DNA of 64,000 nucleotides from Chloroflexota bacterium (GTDB taxonomy: Bacteria > Chloroflexota > Anaerolineae > Anaerolineales > Villigracilaceae): contig JACRBH010000199.1 in the NCBI GenBank assembly GCA_016234535.1, positions 1-64,000 of the forward strand, written 5' to 3'. Shown here in pieces: positions 1 to 6,943 of the stretch; position 1 is the stretch's first letter, and each line of letters starts with the position of its first letter. A program made the translations under genes and the position numbers. The notes beneath the pieces are model-generated. The model made no database searches and was not told the DNA's origin. It saw only the letters and a program-made list of their open reading frames with translations.

Positions 1-129
1 GTGAAAGATCAAGTGCGTGCCAGAAAAGACAACTTCCGCGACCGCGTCATGGAAACCTGCGCCGCTTTGCACAATTTTCGCTTGAATTTCAGACCTTGGC
101 ATTACAAGTCCGATTTCGTTAAAGTGTGA
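1..129 (+). pseudogene. Transposase C-terminal fragment (DDE-type), truncated by window start
   Basis: Frame 1 reads VKDQVRARKDNFRDRVMETCAALHNFRLNFRPWHYKSDFVKV* ; the 'ME(T/V)CxALHNFRxxxRPW' C-terminus resembles bacterial DDE transposases. Only the 3' end is in the window, so it may be intact upstream. Confidence 0.5.
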
Positions 130-142
130 TAACGTCTATTAT

Positions 143-991
143 TTATCCAAATTCAAACGTTTGCATTCCTTGTACATTCGTAATGACTTTGAACAACCCG
201 CCTGAGAGCGGGTATTTTTTTAGATCAACTTCGCTCATGCCTTTTCGCGCAGAGGTGATATATAACTCGTTCATGTCTTTGCCGCCGAAGACGCAGGATG
301 ATGTCTGCAATGCGGGCACAGGAATTTGTTCAAGCAGATTTCCTGTGCCGGGATTCCATTTTGTTACTTGCGCGCCGCCCCACATGGCGATCCATAAATT
401 TCCTTCGGTGTCGGAGGTCATGCCATCGGGCCAGCCAATGGATTCAGGGACATGAATTACAGCGTGCGGATTTGCGATTTGTCCACTGGCGATGTCATAA
501 TCGAATGCCTTCACTTCGCGCGTAGGCGTATCGATGTAGTAAAAAGTTTTATGGTCAACGCTCCATGCGAGGCCGTTGGAGATGCGAATGCCATCGAGCA
601 AGCGGGTCACTTCATTGCCATCGAATGAATACAATGCGCCCGTTGGGTCTTTCTCATTCATGTCCATGCTGCCGGCGAGGAAGCGGCCAGCGGGGTCACA
701 TTTGCCGTCGTTGAAGCGGTTTTCGTGCGGCTCACTGACAGACGCGAGAACTGTCACTTGACCGGTGGCAGGCTCAAGGTCGGCGAAGCTGAAGCGTTTG
801 CCCACGAGTAGATTCCCATTCTTGCGCGGGGCAAGGCATCCGACGAAGTCATCCAGTTCGGCAAGGATTCGAGTGCCTGCATAAATTCTTTTTTCAAGAA
901 TATCGAGCCAGTACAGTGTTTGCGTTTTTGAATCCCACGCGGGGCCTTCACCGAGAGTTGCTTTTGCGTCGAGAATTAATTGTGCCTGCAT
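143..991 (-). CDS. SMP-30/gluconolactonase/LRE family protein
   Basis: ORF 282 aa; LGEGPAWD, RFNDGKCDPAGRFLAGSM, ISNGLAWSVD and GWPDGMTSDTEGNLWIAMWGG motifs typical of SMP-30. Confidence 0.92.
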   Translation of the reverse strand: MQAQLILDAKATLGEGPAWDSKTQTLYWLDILEKRIYAGTRILAELDDFVGCLAPRKNGNLLVGKRFSFADLEPATGQVTVLASVSEPHENRFNDGKCDPAGRFLAGSMDMNEKDPTGALYSFDGNEVTRLLDGIRISNGLAWSVDHKTFYYIDTPTREVKAFDYDIASGQIANPHAVIHVPESIGWPDGMTSDTEGNLWIAMWGGAQVTKWNPGTGNLLEQIPVPALQTSSCVFGGKDMNELYITSARKGMSEVDLKKYPLSGGLFKVITNVQGMQTFEFG

Positions 992-992
992 T

Positions 993-1529
993 TTAGTTGA
1001 TCCGTTTCATGTAGGCGAGCGCGCGAAATAAAACCGCGACGTTCAATGCGTGGGGAAATTCTTCGTTGCCCGCCATTCGAATTAATTCATCGAGCGGCAG
1101 GAGTTGGACTTCGATATCTTCGCCTTCGTCGAGATTTTGCGCGCCGACTTTTTCCGCGTCAATCGCAAGGTAACAAAAAAGCTGATTGGTTTGCATGGCG
1201 GGGTTGGGATAGATGCGGCCGACTTCGATGATGCTGCTGGATGTGTAGCCCGTTTCTTCCAGTAACTCGCGCCTGATTCCGTCCGAGGGGTTTTCTCCAT
1301 CTTCGACGACTCCGCCGGGCAATTCCAGCAACACTTTTTTTGCGCCGTGACGATACTGCCTGACCAGCACCGCCTGCTGATCTTTGGTGAGCGCGAGGAC
1401 ATTTGCCCAACTGCGAAATTCCATGATCGTGGCGTCGAGCAGGCTGCCGTTCGGCAGGTCACACTTGTCAATGCGAATTCTCGGGCGGATGTAGGTGGAT
1501 TCTAATATCTTCCAGGGTTTGAGGGTCAT
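993..1529 (-). CDS. NUDIX hydrolase (ADP-ribose pyrophosphatase-like)
   Basis: ORF 178 aa; Nudix box GGVVEDGENPSDGIRRELLEETGY. Confidence 0.92.
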   Translation of the reverse strand: MTLKPWKILESTYIRPRIRIDKCDLPNGSLLDATIMEFRSWANVLALTKDQQAVLVRQYRHGAKKVLLELPGGVVEDGENPSDGIRRELLEETGYTSSSIIEVGRIYPNPAMQTNQLFCYLAIDAEKVGAQNLDEGEDIEVQLLPLDELIRMAGNEEFPHALNVAVLFRALAYMKRIN

Positions 1530-1575
1530 GAAGTTCTCCAGAGAATGTTTCAGGTTGAAGGTTTTAAAGTCGAAA

Positions 1576-1617
1576 GTGGAAAGCAGTTCTGATTATACAG
1601 TTCTGCTTTCCACTTTT
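1576..1617. terminator. Hairpin, possible terminator
   Basis: aaagtggaaagcag...ctgctttccactttt inverted repeat in the intergenic gap. Confidence 0.45.
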
Positions 1618-1634
1618 GCGATTTGATTAGCGGG

Positions 1635-1761
1635 GCTGACTAAAATCTTTCGAGTGTGTTTCATTCAGTTGAAACCGTCCCGAAGGCTGGCAAAAGCGAC
1701 CAAATTTTCTCAACAAACCTTCGGGACGTTCCTTCCTTATTGGAGGCGCTGACTAAAATCT
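1635..1761. repeat. 14-bp direct repeat (gctgactaaaatct) flanking a palindromic element (gtcccgaaggct...aaccttcgggac)
   Basis: gctgactaaaatct at 1635-1648 and 1748-1761 (the latter covers the stop codon of the downstream gene); inverted repeat cgtcccgaagg/ccttcgggacg between them. Confidence 0.6.
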
Positions 1762-3024
1762 CTCCAACCGCATCGGACTTAAGCTGATGGCTGGCTCCTG
1801 CTCATTGAGCAATTCGGCCACTACTTGGCCTGTGCCTGGCCCAAGTGATAACCCCAGCATGGCGTGACCTGTGGCGAGGATTAAATTGCTGTGATTTGGT
1901 GAACGCCCGATGATCGGCACTCCATCAGGTGTGGTGGGACGCAGTCCCGCCCAAGTTTCTTTGACATCCAGTTTTTCATCCAAATGCAGATATTCTCGTG
2001 CAGAGTTTTCAATGCGTTGAATCCAAACGGGATTCGGCTCCATACTGTAGTTGCCTACTTCGAGTCGGCCTGTAAAGCGAAGAACTCTGCCCATTGGCGA
2101 GACGGCAATTCTGCGCTCGCCGAGAATCAATGCATGGCTTGGCATCTGCTTGGTTGCAGACATGGTCGTGCTGTATCCGCGCGCGGGTTGAATGGGAATA
2201 TTCAATTTCAAATTCCGCGCCACGGATGGGGTCAATGCGCCAGCAGCAAGAACAACCTGCTCCGCTTCGAAATCTCCCGCATTCGTTTTGACTTTTGTGA
2301 TCTTTCCATTTGCGGATTCAAATCCTGTAACCGCCGTTCCTTCCGACATCTCCGCACCCATCGCGCGGACGCGATCACTTAATAGTCCGAGAAACACCGC
2401 AGGGTTGAGATGAGCATCCCCCGTGAAATGCACGCCGCCGATCACACTGCCCAATGCGGCAGGTTCGATTTCATGGATTTTAGTTTTGTCATACACGCTG
2501 ACGGGGATTCCATGCTTTTGCATGAACTGGCCTTCGTGCTGTCCATCATGAAATGCTTTTTCGGTTTTATATAGAAAGAGCAAGCCTTTTTCCTGATACG
2601 AGCAATCGAATTTTTCTTCGGCTATGATCTGCGAGAAGTTCTTTGCACTCAATTGACCAAGATCATTCAAAGGCTTAATACTTCGTTGAACATTGGATTC
2701 ACTGCACGCAAGTACAAATTTCAACAGCCATGAAATGTAATTCGGGTCGAGGCTGACCTTCATCCCGAATGGACTGTGCGCGGGGTCGAGCATCCACTTA
2801 AGGGCAGAGGTCACCACGCCGGGCGCAGCCAGAGGAATAATATGACTAGGCACGATATGCCCCGCATTGCCCGATCCGCTGCCTTTGCCGATTTCTTTGG
2901 CGTCAAGCAAAGTCACTTTTCTTCCAGATTTCAAAAGGTAATAGGCACAGCTTAAGCCTACGGGTCCGCCGCCAATGATGAGGACATCTGATTTTGTTGT
3001 CATTCGATCTCCAAAAAGATTCAA
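1753..3024 (-). CDS. FAD-dependent oxidoreductase, DadA-like (candidate D-hydroxyproline dehydrogenase/oxidase)
   Basis: ORF 423 aa; N-terminal VLIIGGGPVGLSCAYYLLKSG and C-terminal GLRPTTPDGVPIIGRSP..NLILATGHAMLGLSLGPGTG typical of DAO family; adjacent to proline racemase and DapA-family genes. Start may be the internal ATG (MTTKSDVLIIGGG). Confidence 0.85.
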   Translation of the reverse strand: MNLFGDRMTTKSDVLIIGGGPVGLSCAYYLLKSGRKVTLLDAKEIGKGSGSGNAGHIVPSHIIPLAAPGVVTSALKWMLDPAHSPFGMKVSLDPNYISWLLKFVLACSESNVQRSIKPLNDLGQLSAKNFSQIIAEEKFDCSYQEKGLLFLYKTEKAFHDGQHEGQFMQKHGIPVSVYDKTKIHEIEPAALGSVIGGVHFTGDAHLNPAVFLGLLSDRVRAMGAEMSEGTAVTGFESANGKITKVKTNAGDFEAEQVVLAAGALTPSVARNLKLNIPIQPARGYSTTMSATKQMPSHALILGERRIAVSPMGRVLRFTGRLEVGNYSMEPNPVWIQRIENSAREYLHLDEKLDVKETWAGLRPTTPDGVPIIGRSPNHSNLILATGHAMLGLSLGPGTGQVVAELLNEQEPAISLSPMRLERF

Positions 3025-3103
3025 CCACAGAGACCACGAAGATCACAGAGGTTTTTAAAAATAATTCTCCGTGCCCTCTATGTTCTCTGTGGTTAATGCT
3101 TTT

Positions 3104-4150
3104 TCAAATTCCGTTTCTAAATGGATCGCGTTCATCCACCAAGATCGTGCCCTCTGCCATCACCCATGCTTCGCCAGTGATGGTCGGGATAATCTTGTCA
3201 CCGTCCAATTGCACACTGCCTTCAAAGATACTGCCGACGACGCTTTGTTGTTTCCACGTTTGACCCACTTGCAATTTTCCATCGCCATATAAGCAAGCCA
3301 ACTTTGCGCTGGTGCCTGTTCCGCAGGGAGAACGGTCGTAGGCTTTGCCGGGGCAGAGGACGAAACTTTTGCTGTCCGCTTCGGGCGTGGATGCGAATAA
3401 TTCGACATGGTCAACTTCTGCGCCGTTCATGCCAGTGATTCCATCAGCGGTGAATTGCTCGCGCACGCGCCATGCGAATTCGGTCAGCGCTTCGAGGTTT
3501 TGCATGTTTACGTCCATGCCGTGGTCGTGGCAGAGGAAGAACCAGTTTCCGCCCCAAGCTACGTCACCGTGGATGGTTTTGCCATCGACAGTGACAGGGA
3601 CATGAGTCAGATGGCGGTAGGCGGGGATGTTTTTGACGGAGACTTTATTGGGATAATTTCCGTCATTGCGAGGGCGCTCTTGTTTTTCGCCCGAAGCAAT
3701 CTCATGAGCCGAGGGGAAGATTGCTTCGTCGCTCACTCCGTTCGCTTCTCGCAATGACGGAGCATGTAATGTAGCCTCAACAACCCCAACGGGGGTTTCC
3801 ACCCGAATCACGCCAGGTTGGACTTTTCCCAAATATGCCAGTGAGGCAATGAGACCGATGGTGCCATGTCCGCACATGCCGAGGTAGCCGACGTTGTTGA
3901 AGTAGATGACTCCGAACTGGCAGGTCGGGTCAGCGGGTTCGACGAGCAATGCGCCGACGAGCACGTCCGAGCCGCGGGGTTCGTTGAGGACTGTGGTGCG
4001 GAAGTCGTCGTGGTCTGCTTTCAGCTTGGATAATTTGTCAGCAACGGAACCAGTTCCAAGGTCGAAGGGAAGCGCGGTAATTAATCGCGTGGGTTCGCCG
4101 CCGGTGTGGGAATCTAAAAAGGAGATTCGAATCATTTTGTCATTTTCCAA
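3104..4150 (-). CDS. Proline racemase / 4-hydroxyproline epimerase family
   Basis: ORF 348 aa; DSHTGGEPTRLI, GYLGMCGHGTIG and YDRSPCGTGTSAKLA motifs; contains an in-frame repeat insertion (see findings). Confidence 0.92.
   Translation of the reverse strand: MENDKMIRISFLDSHTGGEPTRLITALPFDLGTGSVADKLSKLKADHDDFRTTVLNEPRGSDVLVGALLVEPADPTCQFGVIYFNNVGYLGMCGHGTIGLIASLAYLGKVQPGVIRVETPVGVVEATLHAPSLREANGVSDEAIFPSAHEIASGEKQERPRNDGNYPNKVSVKNIPAYRHLTHVPVTVDGKTIHGDVAWGGNWFFLCHDHGMDVNMQNLEALTEFAWRVREQFTADGITGMNGAEVDHVELFASTPEADSKSFVLCPGKAYDRSPCGTGTSAKLACLYGDGKLQVGQTWKQQSVVGSIFEGSVQLDGDKIIPTITGEAWVMAEGTILVDERDPFRNGI
3662..3763. repeat. 'tcattgcgag...gaagcaatct...agattgcttcg...ctcgcaatgac' palindromic repeat copy inside a CDS
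   Basis: cgtcattgcgagggcgctc...cgaagcaatctc...gaagattgcttcgtcg...cttctcgcaatgacgg; same family as intergenic copies at about 11037, 11789, 26371 and 63069. Confidence 0.85.
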
Positions 4151-4154
4151 ATCG

Positions 4155-4192
4155 GTGGTTTCGATACGCGCTTCGCGCTACTCAACCACCGG
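4155..4192. repeat. Short 'ggtggtttcgatacg...ctactcaaccacc' palindromic repeat
   Basis: ggtggtttcgatacgcgcttcgcgctactcaaccacc; related longer elements at 9311-9481 and 16988-17115. Confidence 0.75.
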
Positions 4193-4199
4193 GTATATA

Positions 4200-5072
4200 T
4201 TAAAGTAAGGTTTTGAATATCTTCTCAAACTCAGCGCGGTCTTCAGCGGACAGTGGCAGCAGCGGCTGGCGTGGATTTCCAACAGGAATGCCGCGCAATT
4301 CACAGCCGACTTTGACCTTTTGGGTGTAGCCGCCGCTTTCCATGTTGCGCAGGAGCGGGAGGAGTTTGTCCATGTATTTGCGGGCAGTGACGAAGTCTTT
4401 GGCGAGGGCGGCTTCGAGGACGTTGTAATGCTCGAGCGGAGCGCAGGAGGCGGCGCCGCCAATCCATGAGGTGGTGCCCCACAGGAAGTAGTCGAGCGCC
4501 TGATCGTCGGAGCCGCAGACCATTTGATAGCGGTCGCCGTAGTGCAGACGGAACTCGTAGACGCGGGACATGTCGCCGCTGGCTTCTTTGATGCCGATGA
4601 TGTGATCGTATTTGGTCAGACCGTCCATCACTTCGTAGCCGACTTCGGTGCCCGCGCGCCAGGGGAAGTTGTAGAGGACGATGGGAATTTTGACGGCTTT
4701 GGCGACGGCTTCATAATGCGCGAGCAGTTCGCGCTGATTGGGACGTGAATACGGCGGGACGGCGACCATGAGCGCGTCGTAGCCCATTTGCTCAGCGATC
4801 TGCGAGTAGCGGACAACGTCGCGCGTGGCGCCAGAGTTGGTGCCTGCAATGAGAGTCACCCGCCCGTTGACTTTCTCTTTGACGAATTTGAAAATGTCCA
4901 GCCGTTCGGCTTCGGTGAAGGCGTAGACTTCGCCCGTCGTGCCGCCTGGGACGAGCCCTGCGATCTTGTTGGCGATCAGGTATTCGATGATTTGTTCAAG
5001 GACGGGGTAGTTGATGCTTTCGTCCGCGTTGAAGGGGGTGACGATGGGGGCGTATATTCCTTTGAGTTGCAT
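4200..5072 (-). CDS. Dihydrodipicolinate synthase/N-acetylneuraminate lyase family (candidate Pyr4H2C deaminase)
   Basis: ORF 290 aa; GIYAPIVTPFNADESINY, GTTGEVYAFTEAER, IVLYNFPWRAG and IIGIKEASGD motifs. Confidence 0.88.
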   Translation of the reverse strand: MQLKGIYAPIVTPFNADESINYPVLEQIIEYLIANKIAGLVPGGTTGEVYAFTEAERLDIFKFVKEKVNGRVTLIAGTNSGATRDVVRYSQIAEQMGYDALMVAVPPYSRPNQRELLAHYEAVAKAVKIPIVLYNFPWRAGTEVGYEVMDGLTKYDHIIGIKEASGDMSRVYEFRLHYGDRYQMVCGSDDQALDYFLWGTTSWIGGAASCAPLEHYNVLEAALAKDFVTARKYMDKLLPLLRNMESGGYTQKVKVGCELRGIPVGNPRQPLLPLSAEDRAEFEKIFKTLL

Positions 5073-5116
5073 GGGGGACTCCAGTTGGAAGGTTTGAAGT
5101 TTACAAGTTGCGTGAG

Positions 5117-5380
5117 TTTACTTCCACCTGTGGAAGTGGGCAAGGGATTAAATGAACCGTCCACGAATATCGCCACGAATTCACGAATGGGAGTCGGCTA
5201 TTCGAGTATTCGTGATTTCATTCGTGGATGGTACTTCCCCCAGTGGAAGTGGGCAAGGGAAAAAGGATTTTCAAAAACCGTCCACGAATATAAACACGAA
5301 TTCACGAATATGATTCTACCAATTCGAGAATTCGTGCCCTATTCGTGGATGGTTATTTCCCCCAGTGGAAGTGGATGGAG
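5117..5380. repeat. Tandem about 115-bp repeats with internal hairpins, 2 complete copies plus a partial third
   Basis: 'cttcc(a/c)cc(t/a)gtggaagtgggcaaggg...ccgtccacgaatat...cacgaattcacgaat...tattcgtg...attcgtggatgg' begins near 5117, 5231 and 5352; ccacgaata/tattcgtgg pair inside each unit. Confidence 0.85.
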
Positions 5381-6796
5381 TCATTTGGGAACTGGTGGGG
5401 CAAGGCAGACGCGGAAACCTGTAATTCTTGCATTATTAGATGGAAGGGATTGCCCGCGAATAAAAGTTTTCAAGAGTTTTGCTGTACTGAAATAAGAATT
5501 TCCACGTATCGCAATCAAATTATTATTGATTCGTTCAGTTTCATTCTGCCTATTATATGGATATGGCATAAACAAGCTGCATGTCCACTCAAACACATTC
5601 CCTACCATATCCGCACATCCGTAAGGCGAATCTCCTTGAGGTGAATAAAAATCTACAGGCGTAGTGCCATTGTGTCCACTATGACCAGAATTACATTTAT
5701 TTTTATCGAAAGTATTGCCCCAAGGATAATCTCTTCCATCTATTCCACGCGAAGCTTTTTCCCACTCTGCTTCAGTAGGCAATCGTAATATCAGACCAGA
5801 TGGCAATTCTGCTTTATATATACTGTTTAGCCATCGGCAATACGCAATAGCATTAAGCCATTTCATATCTACTGCAGGGTGATCGCGATCATCATGAAAT
5901 GCCCGCAATGCAGAACCATATGGCAGAATCATTTTCCCGTTAGCCTTAAGGTATTCATTATATAATTTATTCGCCATAGGGAATCGCGCTAGCCAATAAT
6001 CGTATGGAATATTTGCAGAGTGTAAAGGTTTCTCAGAATCAACGCTGGTGTCACTCCCCATTAAGAATTCACCCGCAGGCACGCGCATAAATTCCATGCC
6101 GTTGGAGAGAGTAAGTTTGTTTTTGGCAATCCAATCTGTTGTAAGGTGTTCGGGTTGTGCAACTGGAATGGCTTCAGCAGGCTTTCTTCCTTCAATATTT
6201 TTTTGGACACGTTCGTTTGCTTCAGCAACAAGTTTTTGAGCACGAGCATATGATTTTTCAAACCGATTGCCTTCTGGTTTATTTTCCTTTTTTTGCATTG
6301 GTGTTTCTTCAATCGGTTTCATTTTTTGTGGCGGCGTTGGTTGTCCATGTTTCAAACCAAGCGAATCGGCTCTCATTTTTAAACTTACAAGCAATCTCCC
6401 AAGCGCTCGCTCACGTTGACCTTCAAAATAATCCGAATACTGCCAATCTCGCAAACTTCGTGGTGGAGTGCATTCTTCCAATCGAAGTGGAACAATAAAA
6501 ATTGTCTCCTCAGGCATTTCAAGAGCAACATCAAGCGCGAAACGTAGTTCTTTTTGAACAAATCCCCGCTTATTAATTGAACCATTGGAGAGACAAACTA
6601 ATACAACATCTGATGATTCCACAGCTTTTTCAATTTCCGTCTCCCAATCCTGCCCTGGGTAGAGTTCTTCTTCGTCCAGCCAGGGTTGAATCCACGGCTC
6701 GGCGCGGAGTTTCTGATACAACTCGCGGATGGCGGGTTTGTCATTGCTGGAGTGGCAGAGGAAAACGCGGAGAGGGCGGTTGTCAACGGATGTCAT
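5381..6796 (-). CDS. TIR domain + FGE-sulfatase/CLec-fold domain fusion protein
   Basis: ORF 471 aa; N-terminal LRVFLCHSSNDKPAIRELYQKL...SSDVVLVCLSNGSINKRGFVQKELRFAL (TIR); C-terminal MEFMRVPAGEFLMGSD...LPTEAEWEKASRGIDGRDYPWGN...MVGNVFEWT...GFRVCLA (FGE/SUMF1-like). Confidence 0.92.
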   Translation of the reverse strand: MTSVDNRPLRVFLCHSSNDKPAIRELYQKLRAEPWIQPWLDEEELYPGQDWETEIEKAVESSDVVLVCLSNGSINKRGFVQKELRFALDVALEMPEETIFIVPLRLEECTPPRSLRDWQYSDYFEGQRERALGRLLVSLKMRADSLGLKHGQPTPPQKMKPIEETPMQKKENKPEGNRFEKSYARAQKLVAEANERVQKNIEGRKPAEAIPVAQPEHLTTDWIAKNKLTLSNGMEFMRVPAGEFLMGSDTSVDSEKPLHSANIPYDYWLARFPMANKLYNEYLKANGKMILPYGSALRAFHDDRDHPAVDMKWLNAIAYCRWLNSIYKAELPSGLILRLPTEAEWEKASRGIDGRDYPWGNTFDKNKCNSGHSGHNGTTPVDFYSPQGDSPYGCADMVGNVFEWTCSLFMPYPYNRQNETERINNNLIAIRGNSYFSTAKLLKTFIRGQSLPSNNARITGFRVCLAPPVPK

Positions 6797-6883
6797 AGCG
6801 GATGAGCGGATGGAAACGGATTTTGGCGGTTGGCGGTCATGGGTTATATCCCCATTGGAGGATTTGAGCGAATTATAACTGTA

Positions 6884-6915
6884 AAGGCCTCCGAGTTATT
6901 GCAACTCGAAGGCCT
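6884..6915 (-). terminator. Hairpin downstream of the GT39 gene
   Basis: aggcctccgagttattgcaactcgaaggcct inverted repeat just past the 3' end of the minus-strand gene. Confidence 0.5.
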
Positions 6916-6943
6916 GAGGTTTAATCTATGTTCATTGCCAAAC

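Noticed and set aside
4788-5495. 235-aa plus-strand ORF
   Set aside because: Overlaps the DapA-family gene antisense and then runs through the tandem hairpin repeats; repetitive translation, not a real protein.
5381-5560. Diversity-generating retroelement variable region at the TIR-FGE C-terminus
   Set aside because: No reverse transcriptase ORF or matching template repeat was found in the window; only the fold suggests it.
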